This document shows, one piece after another, positions 1 through 8,246 of a stretch of DNA of 41,882 nt; the stretch's first letter is position 1; every line of letters begins with the position of its first letter. The stretch is from Suilimivivens sp964571145 (GTDB lineage: Bacteria > Bacillota > Clostridia > Lachnospirales > Lachnospiraceae): NCBI GenBank assembly GCA_964571145.1, contig CAZNAP010000012.1:1-41882 (forward strand), given 5' to 3'. Below the pieces are notes generated by a model. The model made no database searches. It saw only the letters and a list, made by a program, of their open reading frames with translations, and was not told the origin of the DNA. Both the position numbers and the translations under genes were made by a program.

Positions 1-92
1 CTCCTCAACTTTCGATTTGTACTATATATCACTATTTTTCAACAAAAGCACTATACTAAATATCTTTCAATCGTCTTTTTCCACCCACCAAT

Positions 93-566
93 TTACCTTT
101 TCTTTTTCAATATAAATCGCGGTCCTTCTTCACCTTGTTTTCCAGTTGCTGTAAATCCGTTTTTTTGCAACACTTTTTGAGATGCTATATTATCAGGTTC
201 TGTTTCTGCTTCAATAGACACCACCTGATTTGTGGAAAACGCCCAATCACAAAGACCTTTTACGCCTTCTGTTGCGTATCCGTTTCCCTCATATTTTTCT
301 TCTACACCATATCCTATTTCAACAAATCCCCTGCTCTGCAAACCTTTAAATCCAGCATATCCGATTACGGCATTATTCTCTTTTTTGCAGAATTTCCACG
401 AAGTATACCACAAGAATTGTTCCGGCTGTTGTTGACAATTATGGAGCATTTCACTATAAGCTTGACTCAACTCCGGAACAGTATCTTTATATTGATCCAC
501 AAGAGCTTGCAACTCTTCTAAAGTCATAGGTATTATCCTTAATCTTTCCGTACTTATCTCTTTCAA
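93..566 (-). CDS. GNAT family N-acetyltransferase
   Basis: The 157-residue product is a RimJ/RimL-like GNAT acetyltransferase, which would transfer an acetyl group from acetyl-CoA to an amine. It opens with the typical STERLRIIPMT strand, has a central GYGVEEKYEGNGYATEG segment that forms the acetyl-CoA pyrophosphate loop (Q/RxxGxG/A region), and ends with the usual NIASQKVLQKNGF helix-strand. Length is normal for the family. The start is a TTG codon, chosen because AAAGGATG lies about 9 nt upstream. A TTGACA-N17-TAGAAA promoter sits about 140 nt upstream. The substrate cannot be told from sequence; resistance, protein N-terminal or small-molecule acetylation are all possible. Confidence 0.9.
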   Translation of the reverse strand: MKEISTERLRIIPMTLEELQALVDQYKDTVPELSQAYSEMLHNCQQQPEQFLWYTSWKFCKKENNAVIGYAGFKGLQSRGFVEIGYGVEEKYEGNGYATEGVKGLCDWAFSTNQVVSIEAETEPDNIASQKVLQKNGFTATGKQGEEGPRFILKKKR

Positions 567-701
567 AAGTAATCACATCCTTTAAATTTCGATTGTATAG
601 ATATCCTCTGCATAGCTGAATACGGCTATACTGTCTTTTCAATATCCGTGGTACCTTGTAATTCGGCAATAGAAAGTAATAGCACGAGACAACTCCGGTA
701 A

Positions 702-730
702 TTTCTACTTTGGGGGACTAAAAGTGTCAA
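702..730 (-). promoter_or_regulatory. sigma-A-type promoter for the GNAT gene
   Basis: On the minus strand a perfect -35 box TTGACA (725-730) is followed after exactly 17 bp by TAGAAA (702-707). It points at the GNAT gene and would leave a 5' leader of about 130 nt. It is assigned from sequence match and spacing only. Confidence 0.55.
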
Positions 731-822
731 TTGTTGCATTTAGCCTACCGTTTTAAAATACCGTTTTCCTACTAAAAAGCGTGAATAGTTGAATTTCGTC
801 CACAGAATTTAGTGCCGCCGAC

Positions 823-1071
823 CTACAATTTTCTTCCTTTGCTGGCTTTTAATAGGTTCAATCGACCTAAAAACAACCTACAAATAGCTTCCTTGTTGGT
901 TTCTAGCAGGTAATTTGAAGAAAAAGCTACCTACCAAGTTCTTCAGTTGATAACTTTAGTAGGATTTTCAAGCAAAATACCAAGTTCATTAGTTGATAGC
1001 TTTTAGAAGAATTTTCAAGCAAACTACCAATTTCTTCACTTGATAGTTTTAGTAGGATTTTCAGGCGATTT
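823..1071. repeat. Degenerate tandem repeat array, about 46-55 bp period, hairpin-forming units
   Basis: Units beginning CTACAA/TACCAA start near 823, 878, 932, 978 and 1025. The last three are clearly related (period 46-47 bp) with the pattern TACCAAGTTCTTCAGTTGAT, then AACTTTAGTAGG, then ATTTTCAAGCAAA; the first two are more diverged. Within a unit, CTAC pairs with GTAG and AAGTT with AACTT, so each can fold as an imperfect stem-loop. In the second unit AAGTT faces AGCTT, which keeps pairing through a wobble. The array lies in the 510-bp non-coding gap just downstream of the ABC exporter stop codon. No gene is seen in this gap. Confidence 0.7.
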
Positions 1072-1076
1072 ACAAA

Positions 1077-2837
1077 CTATGCCAGCACAAACTGGCTGTT
1101 GTACAATTCTGCATAGAAGCCCTGTTTCTCCAGTAACTCTGCGTGATTTCCCTGCTCGATAATATGGCCGTCTTTCATCACTAGAATTACATCTGCGTTC
1201 TTAATCGTAGAAAGCCTGTGTGCTACAATGAAGCTGGTTCTGCCTTCCATCATAACTGCAAATGCTTTTTGAATCTTGATTTCTGTACGTGTATCAATGG
1301 AAGATGTTGCTTCATCCAAAATCAGCATAGGCGGCAGCGTCAGCATAACACGTGTGATGCATAGAAGCTGTTTCTGCCCCTGAGATAGACTTCCACCGTC
1401 TTCGCCAATCAGCGTGTCATATCCATTTGGTAAACGACGTATAAAGCTGTGCGCATGGGATGCTTTCGCAGCGGCGATTATTTCTTCCTGTGTTGCTTCC
1501 GGTCTACCCATAACAATATTTTCTCGAATGGTGCCTCTTTTCAGCCAGATATCCTGTAATACCATACCATAAGAGGTACGCAGAGATTTTCGTGTAATAT
1601 CTTTAATATCTGTATCTTCTACCTTAATGGAACCGGCATCCACATCATAAAATCGCATCAGCAGATTAATAATAGTAGTCTTACCACATCCCGTGGGACC
1701 GACAATTGCAATTCGTTGTCCCGGCTGCACATGTAAATTCAAATCTTGAATCAGTTTTCTGTCCGGCACATAGGAAAATGCCACATTCTCTATGTCTACT
1801 TTGCCTGCTACATGAGAAAGAATTACTGCGTCATTCGGTTCCGGTGTTTGAGGTTGCTCTTCTATTAATTCAAATATCCTGGCGGCACATGCAAGGGCAT
1901 TTTGAAGTTCTGTAATAACACCTGATATTTCATTAAAAGGCTTTGTGTATTGATTTGCATAGGATAGAAAACAGGTTAACTGTCCAACTGATAATCCTCC
2001 AGAAATAGCCACCAATGCACCCACAAGTCCAACACCCGTATAAACCAGTGAATTTACAAATCTGGTGCTGGGATTCGTTAAAGAGGAAAAGAAAATTGCT
2101 TTTAAGGAACATGTTTCCAATCGTGCATTAATCTCATCAAACTGTTCGATTGTATCATCTTCCTTGTTAAAGGACTGCACGACTTTCTGATTCTCTATCA
2201 TTTCGTTAATGAGAGAAGTCTGCTCTCCTCTGACCGTCGATTGCTTCTTAAACATCCGAAAAGTCCTGCTTGCAATAAAGCTTGCCACCAGAAAAGATAT
2301 CGGCGTAATCACTACTACCACCAGCGTAATCCATACATTCACAGAGAGCATAAAAATCAAAGTGCCTAAAATTGTAATGACTCCGGTAAATAACTGCGTA
2401 AATCCTATTAATAAACCGTCGGCAAACTGGTCTACATCTGCTATAACTCGACTGACTATATCTCCATGAGAATGTGCATCCAAATACTTGAGGGGCAAAA
2501 TTTCGATTTTTGCAAATGCCTTTTCCCTAACATCCTTAATCATACTGTATACAATTTTGTTATTGGCAATATTCATTAGCCACTGCGTTAACGCTGTAAG
2601 TAAAATCGCGACAACCATTTTCGTTAATATTAACAGAAGTCCCGGCCAGAATTCTGCCTCTCCAATCAGAGAAAGCATATCCACTGCATCACCAGTCAAG
2701 ATAGGCAGATAAAGTGTTAATGCTACAGAAACAACGCCCATAAACAATGTTAAAAACAACAACAGTCCATAAGGTTTGCAATATCTCAATACTTTGATCA
2801 AGGTTTTTCTTTGTACTTGATTATTTTCTTTTTTCAT
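1077..2837 (-). CDS. ABC exporter half-transporter, canonical Walker B subunit
   Basis: This is a type IV (ABCB-like) half-transporter with an N-terminal six-helix membrane domain (about residues 25-320) and a C-terminal ATPase domain. Walker A GPTGCGKTT is near 380-388. The signature is the degenerate LSQGQ near 484-488, Walker B is MLILDE with catalytic Glu, and the H-loop is AHRLS. It follows the next ABC gene by 17 nt, so the two should form a heterodimer. Its altered signature would pair with the altered Walker B of the partner to make one degenerate ATP site, as in TM287/288 and BmrCD. The in-frame ATG at 2837 is preferred over a TTG two codons earlier. The likely role is multidrug, peptide or lipid export. 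Confidence 0.92.
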   Translation of the reverse strand: MKKENNQVQRKTLIKVLRYCKPYGLLLFLTLFMGVVSVALTLYLPILTGDAVDMLSLIGEAEFWPGLLLILTKMVVAILLTALTQWLMNIANNKIVYSMIKDVREKAFAKIEILPLKYLDAHSHGDIVSRVIADVDQFADGLLIGFTQLFTGVITILGTLIFMLSVNVWITLVVVVITPISFLVASFIASRTFRMFKKQSTVRGEQTSLINEMIENQKVVQSFNKEDDTIEQFDEINARLETCSLKAIFFSSLTNPSTRFVNSLVYTGVGLVGALVAISGGLSVGQLTCFLSYANQYTKPFNEISGVITELQNALACAARIFELIEEQPQTPEPNDAVILSHVAGKVDIENVAFSYVPDRKLIQDLNLHVQPGQRIAIVGPTGCGKTTIINLLMRFYDVDAGSIKVEDTDIKDITRKSLRTSYGMVLQDIWLKRGTIRENIVMGRPEATQEEIIAAAKASHAHSFIRRLPNGYDTLIGEDGGSLSQGQKQLLCITRVMLTLPPMLILDEATSSIDTRTEIKIQKAFAVMMEGRTSFIVAHRLSTIKNADVILVMKDGHIIEQGNHAELLEKQGFYAELYNSQFVLA

Positions 2838-2854
2838 TATCAATCACTCAGGTA

Positions 2855-4675
2855 TTAAGCCTGCTCCCCTTTCTCAAACTGCGATTCATATATTTCACGA
2901 TACACATGACAATTTGCCAGCAATTCTTGATGAGTTCCCAGCGCTGCCATTTCACCATCTTCCAAGACTACGATCTGATCTGCATGCATCAAAGCAGAAG
3001 CCCGCTGGGAAACAATAAAGACTGTTGGCTTGTTACCCGGTGCTGCTTGATTTTGCATTTCTTTTAGTGCTTTACGCAATTTTGCATCCGTTGCATAATC
3101 TAGCGCTGAAGCACTGTCGTCCAATATGAGTATTTCAGGCTTCTTAACCAGTGCTCTGGCAACAGACAGACGCTGCTTCTGTCCACCCGACAGATTTCGT
3201 CCTTCTTGCTCGATTTTAGCATCCAGACCACCGGATTTTTGCAAAACAAATTCTTCCGCTTGGGCTGTTCTTAATGCTTGCCAAAGCTCCTCGTCTGATG
3301 CATTTGAATTTCCCCACAGTAAATTATCACGAATGGTTCCTTTGAACAAAACTGCCTTTTGCATAACAATGCCAATTTTGTCCCTTAAGGCGGTTAGATT
3401 ATAATTTTTTACATCTATACCGTCTACCTTAACAGCTCCGTCCTTCACATCATAAAAGCGAGGTATCAAATGAACCAATGTGGATTTACCGGAACCGGTT
3501 CCGCCTATAACACCAATGGTTTCTCCACCTTTCGCCTGAAAAGAAATATTAGTCAGTGCTTCTTCTCCGCCTTCTGAATATTTCATAGATACTTGAGCAA
3601 ATTCCACACAAATTTTATCTTTTATTCCAACGTTAGCTTCTAAACTAACCTTATCATCAGCCTCAGCTTCTTCTCTATCTTTATCATCTGTTTCACTTTT
3701 AGTATCTACCCCAGCCTCAGCTTCAACCATACCTGTTGGAATTTCCAACACTGCTGCAATTCTGTCTCCGCAGGCAATTGCCTTCGTTACGGTTATAATC
3801 AAATTAGCCAGCTTCACTAATTCAACCAATATCTGAGACATGTAGTTAATCAACGCTACCACTTGCCCCTGAGTAAGAATACCGGCTTCCACGCGTATTG
3901 ATCCTGTATAAATAAGAGCAATTAACCCGGCATTAATAACAATATAAGTCAATGGATTCATGAGTGTAGAAATTCTGGCTGCAGTCATCTGAATCTTTCT
4001 TAGACTATCGGTCTGCTTTTGATACTTATCCTTTTCTTTATGCTCCAATCCAAAAGCTCTTATTACACGTACACCAGTTAAGTTTTCACGGGTCGTACTC
4101 AGCACCTGATCCAAACTCTGTTGTACTTTACTAAATAAGGGAATGCTGATCAGCATAATCCCAAATACCAAAATTGATAAAATCGGAATAATTACTACGA
4201 AAACAAGTGCTGCCTTCACGTCAACTGTGAAAGCCATAATCATTGCTCCAAATACAATAAACGGTGAACGTAAAAATAAGCGCAAAACCAGATTGACTCC
4301 GGATTGCACTTGATTAATATCACTTGTCATTCGTGTAATGAGGGTAGACGTACCCTGCTGATCCATATTTGAAAAAGACAGTTTTTGTATATGAGAAAAT
4401 AATGCATGCCGTAGCTTCGTAGCAAATCCCACTGCTGCTTTAGCTGCATAGAACTGTGCTGTTACTGCACTCAGTAATCCGATTAATCCAAGTGCTGCCA
4501 TAATCAAGCACATTTTGACCACATATGATTTGTCAGCATTGGCTATACCAATATCAATCATCGACGCAACCACTAATGGAATTGTAAGTTCAAAAGAAGC
4601 CTCCAGTAGTTTAAACAGAGGCCCCAAAATACTTTCTTTTTTATAATCTTTTAAATAAACCAACAAGGTTTTCAT
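2855..4675 (-). CDS. ABC exporter half-transporter, degenerate-site subunit
   Basis: The 606-residue half-transporter has a membrane domain (about 15-305) and an ATPase domain. Walker A is GGTGSGKST (391-399) and the signature LSGGQ is intact (495-499). Walker B reads ILILDD, with Asp520 at the catalytic Glu position, and the H-loop His is Gln557 (VSQRAS). These changes match the degenerate subunit of heterodimeric bacterial exporters. A distinctly acidic, low-complexity linker of about 35 residues (about 318-352, rich in E, D and K) lies between the membrane and ATPase domains; it is longer than usual. The gene sits 15 nt after the SARP-type response regulator, which suggests that regulator governs export. 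Confidence 0.92.
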   Translation of the reverse strand: MKTLLVYLKDYKKESILGPLFKLLEASFELTIPLVVASMIDIGIANADKSYVVKMCLIMAALGLIGLLSAVTAQFYAAKAAVGFATKLRHALFSHIQKLSFSNMDQQGTSTLITRMTSDINQVQSGVNLVLRLFLRSPFIVFGAMIMAFTVDVKAALVFVVIIPILSILVFGIMLISIPLFSKVQQSLDQVLSTTRENLTGVRVIRAFGLEHKEKDKYQKQTDSLRKIQMTAARISTLMNPLTYIVINAGLIALIYTGSIRVEAGILTQGQVVALINYMSQILVELVKLANLIITVTKAIACGDRIAAVLEIPTGMVEAEAGVDTKSETDDKDREEAEADDKVSLEANVGIKDKICVEFAQVSMKYSEGGEEALTNISFQAKGGETIGVIGGTGSGKSTLVHLIPRFYDVKDGAVKVDGIDVKNYNLTALRDKIGIVMQKAVLFKGTIRDNLLWGNSNASDEELWQALRTAQAEEFVLQKSGGLDAKIEQEGRNLSGGQKQRLSVARALVKKPEILILDDSASALDYATDAKLRKALKEMQNQAAPGNKPTVFIVSQRASALMHADQIVVLEDGEMAALGTHQELLANCHVYREIYESQFEKGEQA

Positions 4676-4690
4676 AACCTGCTATTCCTT

Positions 4691-5485
4691 TCACGCCATT
4701 ACATATCTACTGACAATCTCTTCTGACCAAGAATACTCTTCAAGGTAAACATCCATTAATTCTTCAAAATTCTCAGCGTGTTCTCTATTATCCATCAGCA
4801 AATAGTAATCGCAGACAAACTCAGCCGGTATAATCTGACAACTACCTCTATTTGTGATAAACAGCTCTCGTGATGTATGTTTCGCAAGAGTCTCCTTCAA
4901 CGAACTAATCGCTTTTCTGTAAAGACGTTTTACCTTCTCATCATATGCTTTCTCCGGCCACAGTTTGTCTATTGCTTCTTCCATTGTAACCGTTCCGCCT
5001 CTATGATCCAGGCATAAAGCCAACAGCTCTTTGGATTTCATATTTGAGAAACGAACTGCTTCATTGTTGATAAACAAATTAAACCGACCCAGCATGAATG
5101 CTTTAATGGGCACTTCCTTACGTTTAATCAGCAGACATGCTCTTTGAGCAGCTTCCACAATATCCTGATACTCATAAGGCTTAAAAATATAAAAATCTGC
5201 TTTCATTTTCATAGCTAAAGAACAGTACTCTTCTTTACAAGTTACAAAAATAAGTACTATGTGTGGATACTTCTCTCTGAGTTTCTTCCCCAGTTCAATT
5301 CCATTCAACCCCGGCATTTCGATATCCAACAATGCACAATCAACCGGATTTTCTTTTGCGTACTACCATGCCTCCAAAGGGTCTAAAAATGCTTTACAAA
5401 TATCTAAATCTTCAATCTGTTCGCAAATACTTTTCAACGTTTCCAAACAAATGACACTATCGTCAACTATGATAGTCGTAATCAT
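4691..5485 (-). pseudogene. SARP-type response regulator with an in-frame amber codon in the receiver domain
   Basis: Reading from the ATG at 5485 (GGGGGAG just upstream) gives a receiver-domain start (MITTIIVDDSV, acidic pair Asp8-Asp9). At codon 41 a TAG (5363-5365) interrupts the frame, between LEAW and YAKENPVDCALLDIEMPG. The frame then continues intact through the phosphoacceptor Asp in LLDIEMPG, the KPYEYQD end of the receiver, and a C-terminal winged-helix/SARP-like domain (AFMLGRFNLFIN through about LFITNRGS), to 4691. The product is therefore a 40-residue fragment unless the stop is read through. A TTG at 5332 could start a protein without the receiver's first half, but it has no ribosome binding site. 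TAG is a normal stop in neighbours such as 1077-2837. The gene leads the ABC exporter pair. Confidence 0.8.
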
Positions 5486-5516
5486 AATCGCTCCCCCATC
5501 TATTAAGCATAATGTC

Positions 5517-6452
5517 TTAGTTTAAAAAATTTTCTATAATCACAGCTTCAGCCTCTTCTTCGCTTAGACCAAAAGTGTTTAGCTTAATCAGCTGTTCGCT
5601 GTTGATTCTGCCAATAGCCGCCTCATGAATAATTGCAGCATCAATGTGCTTGGCATCAATTTCCGGAATGGAACATACTCTTGCCTGATCCATAATAATG
5701 GAATCACATTGAATGTGTGCGTGACAAAGTGCATTTCCAATTGCTCTGGGATGAAAAGTCTGCATGGACTGACCTGCTGCAACAGATCTGGAAGTGATTT
5801 TCGCTGAGCTCCCCGTTCCATTTAAGTAAACATCCATGTCAGATACTGCACTTTGATGATCATGCGTCATCAGTTTCTCTGTAACAAATAGTTTTGTATC
5901 CTCTCCCATGATAACTTCGGTAATTCTCTTAGTTGAATCTACTCCTTTTATCTGAGCCGTATCCAAAGTAAATACGGAACGCTCTTCCATAATTATTTTG
6001 GTAACAGGATTCAGGATGCGGGCACCTGTCCCTTCACCTTCTCCATAATGCTTTTCTTCATAACGAACATTCGCTCCGGCACCCACATGAAAAGTATGAA
6101 TACCGTCATGCCTGCTGTCATTGCATCCACTGTTATGAATACCGCATCCGGCTATAATCGTAACCTGCGCACCGGCTTCAATATAAAAATCATTGTAAAC
6201 CTCATCTGTCATTCCTGACGCTGCTACCACCACCGGTATGTGCACTTCTTCCTCTTTCGCTTCCTTACTGATATAAACATCTATTCCCTGTTTATCTTCT
6301 TTTCGTTGGATTTTAATATGCTCTGTATTTCCATGGCATAAAGCATATCCGTTATATCTAAGATTAAAAGCACCTTCTTGTTTAAAGCCAGCAGAATCTA
6401 TTTGCTGTAAAATCGACTCTGTAACCTGATCGAGCTTCTCCAATATTCTCAT
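5517..6452 (-). CDS. sufB: Short SufB/SufD-family Fe-S cluster scaffold protein
   Basis: About 311 residues with the SufB/SufD beta-helix core (roughly 60-270), including VVVAASGMTDEVYNDFYIEAG and HDGIHTFHVGAGANVRYEEKHYG (both split by other residues), and the C-terminal helical tail HEAAIGRINSEQLIKL that ends SufBD proteins. It is much shorter than classical SufB (about 465 aa). With SufC alone next door it resembles the minimal SufBC/SmsBC-type systems of anaerobes, in which a homodimer replaces SufB-SufD. The ATG at 6452 is preferred, with AGGAAAGGA immediately upstream, over a TTG at 6476 that overlaps the sufC stop. No sufS, sufU or sufE is in the window. The B versus D label is uncertain. 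Confidence 0.85.
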   Translation of the reverse strand: MRILEKLDQVTESILQQIDSAGFKQEGAFNLRYNGYALCHGNTEHIKIQRKEDKQGIDVYISKEAKEEEVHIPVVVAASGMTDEVYNDFYIEAGAQVTIIAGCGIHNSGCNDSRHDGIHTFHVGAGANVRYEEKHYGEGEGTGARILNPVTKIIMEERSVFTLDTAQIKGVDSTKRITEVIMGEDTKLFVTEKLMTHDHQSAVSDMDVYLNGTGSSAKITSRSVAAGQSMQTFHPRAIGNALCHAHIQCDSIIMDQARVCSIPEIDAKHIDAAIIHEAAIGRINSEQLIKLNTFGLSEEEAEAVIIENFLN

Positions 6453-6472
6453 TCCTTTCCTGTGTATCTGCT

Positions 6473-7204
6473 TCAAGATTTATGTTGCGGATTCATGCAA
6501 CTGCAACCGATATCTCCGTTCATCAGTCCCGGAAAAACTTGTTCCCTGGTACCGAAACCTGTTATTTTCCCGTCCTTAATAACCATAATACGGTCTGCCA
6601 TTTGAATAATCCGTTCCTGATGGGATATGAGAATCAGGCTTTCTTTCTTATCTGCGTGAAGCTGTTCAAATTGCTTGACCAACATGGAAAAGCTCCATAA
6701 ATCAATTCCTGCTTCCGGTTCATCAAATATGCACAGTTTATGTGACTTAGCCAGTACTGTTGCAATTTCCAGACGCTTCATTTCTCCTCCGGAAAGTGTG
6801 CCGTCTACCTCACGGTTCAAGTACTCTCTGGCACATAACCCTACACCACTTAATAAATCACAACATTTCCTCTCGCCCAGTTCATTTCCTGCTGCCAGAG
6901 ATAACAGTCTTTCTACAGTCATTCCCTTGAATCTGGGAGGCTGTTGAAAAGCAAAACCAATTCCTGCATTGGCTCTTTGATCCACTGAATAATTTGTAAT
7001 ATCTACACCATCAAGAATAATCTGACCACTATCCAAAGGTTCTATTCCCATGAGTAACTTGGCCATAGTGGATTTCCCGCCACCGTTTGGTCCTGTTATT
7101 ACAAGCATTTCACCATCCTGCAGTGTAAAGCTGACATCATCAATAATGCTCTTTTCCACGCCGTTATCCAGGGGATGAAATACCAGATTCTTAACCTCCA
7201 GCAT
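6473..7204 (-). CDS. sufC: SufC Fe-S assembly ATPase
   Basis: A soluble ABC-type ATPase of about 243 residues. It has Walker A GPNGGGKST, the signature LSGGEMKR, Walker B CIFDEPEAGIDLWS and the H-loop ISHQER, all typical of SufC. SufC powers conformational change in the SufB scaffold during Fe-S cluster assembly in the cytoplasm. The ATG at 7204 lies 7 nt from AAGGAG and is preferred over the in-frame ATG two codons upstream. The gene is directly before the SufB-like gene, and its stop overlaps the SufB frame. It follows degV by about 30 nt and probably shares a transcript with it. Confidence 0.93.
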   Translation of the reverse strand: MLEVKNLVFHPLDNGVEKSIIDDVSFTLQDGEMLVITGPNGGGKSTMAKLLMGIEPLDSGQIILDGVDITNYSVDQRANAGIGFAFQQPPRFKGMTVERLLSLAAGNELGERKCCDLLSGVGLCAREYLNREVDGTLSGGEMKRLEIATVLAKSHKLCIFDEPEAGIDLWSFSMLVKQFEQLHADKKESLILISHQERIIQMADRIMVIKDGKITGFGTREQVFPGLMNGDIGCSCMNPQHKS

Positions 7205-7236
7205 CTTCATGCTCCTTCCATGCCTAAACCATCTAT

Positions 7237-8121
7237 CTATTTTAGGTACTCTTCATATTTCTCATTTGTCTCATCTAAAAAGACGATTCCAAGAATGCCG
7301 GGGCCTGTATGTGCACCAATTGCGCATCCTACTCTGCCTTCTAAAAGTCCTTTTACATGATATCTATCTTTCAGTTCATCTTTAATATAGTCGTATGCCT
7401 GCAAATCGGTTCCATAGCAAACACCGACTACCTGATTTTCTAAATTGCTGCCTTTTTCGCCAACCATGTCCAGAATTCTCTTCTGAGCTCGCTTCCAGCC
7501 TCTTACCTTCTCAATAGCCTTTAGTGAACCATTTTCATCCACTATAATAATCGGCTTGATATCCAATACTGTTCCCGCTAAAAAGGAAGTTCTGCTTAGA
7601 CGTCCACCCTGAAACAGATAATCCAATTCCATTACGGTTACTGCGTGCACCATATGTTCGCAAAAATAATGGGCAGCTTCAATAATCAATTCTTTGGGCG
7701 CATTGTTTTTCTGCATCCGCAAAATTCTCTCCGTAACCAATCCGTAGCCTACAGAAGCACATTTGGAATCGATAATCGTCAATTGAAAATCGGGATATTC
7801 TTCCTGAATCTCCTCGTATGCCAGCTTAGCCGCGTTAAAAGTACCTGCAATCCCTGTGGAAAAGCAGATATAGAGGACTTCATCGCCTCGTTGAGCAAAT
7901 GGTAGGAAATGTTCTTGAAACATATATTGGCTTACATGATAGGTCTTGATATCACCACCCGAAGCCTGAATTTCATAAAATTGATCCGGAAAGATAGTCT
8001 CTCCGTCAAAGTAATCTTTTCCTTCTATGGTAACCGGTGTCGGTATCACATGCAAATGATACTCTGCTATGACACTTTCCGGTACATCGGAAGCTGAATC
8101 TGTGATAATACAAAAGGCCAT
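7237..8121 (-). CDS. DegV family fatty-acid-binding protein
   Basis: A 294-residue DegV/FakB-like protein. The N-terminus FCIITDSASDVPES carries the family's TDS(A/T)SD motif, and the middle holds the GGRLSR segment (YLFQGGRLSRTSFLAG) that binds the fatty-acid carboxylate. The C-terminus IGAHTGPGILGIVFLD is the usual HxGPG end. In FakAB systems such proteins present a fatty acid to the kinase FakA for phospholipid synthesis; no fakA is in the window. The ATG at 8121 has GAGGAGAAG just upstream, so it is chosen over a start nine codons earlier. It leads the probable degV-sufC-sufB-regulator-ABC transcript, though the functional link is not obvious. Confidence 0.92.
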   Translation of the reverse strand: MAFCIITDSASDVPESVIAEYHLHVIPTPVTIEGKDYFDGETIFPDQFYEIQASGGDIKTYHVSQYMFQEHFLPFAQRGDEVLYICFSTGIAGTFNAAKLAYEEIQEEYPDFQLTIIDSKCASVGYGLVTERILRMQKNNAPKELIIEAAHYFCEHMVHAVTVMELDYLFQGGRLSRTSFLAGTVLDIKPIIIVDENGSLKAIEKVRGWKRAQKRILDMVGEKGSNLENQVVGVCYGTDLQAYDYIKDELKDRYHVKGLLEGRVGCAIGAHTGPGILGIVFLDETNEKYEEYLK

Positions 8122-8246
8122 TTTCTTCTCCTCACTCCATGTAAACATAGATGTGTCTAATGATTGATTCCACTAATACTATACTACATTCATGGAATTA
8201 ATGCATTAATATTTTGCATGAGAATAAAGGGAATCAATGGGCAATT

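Noticed and set aside
135..521. Plus-strand frames opposite the GNAT, ABC, suf, purine and kinase genes
   Set aside because: They are antisense shadows with low-complexity, Cys/Phe/Ser-rich translations and no ribosome binding sites.
487..669. Small protein upstream of and overlapping the first GNAT gene
   Set aside because: TTG start without a ribosome binding site, overlap with a well-supported GNAT gene in another frame, and no family resemblance.
5363..5365. Recoded stop (TAG as an amino acid or pyrrolysine)
   Set aside because: TAG ends other genes normally here, and no pyl genes or downstream element are visible; nonsense mutation or sequencing error is simpler.
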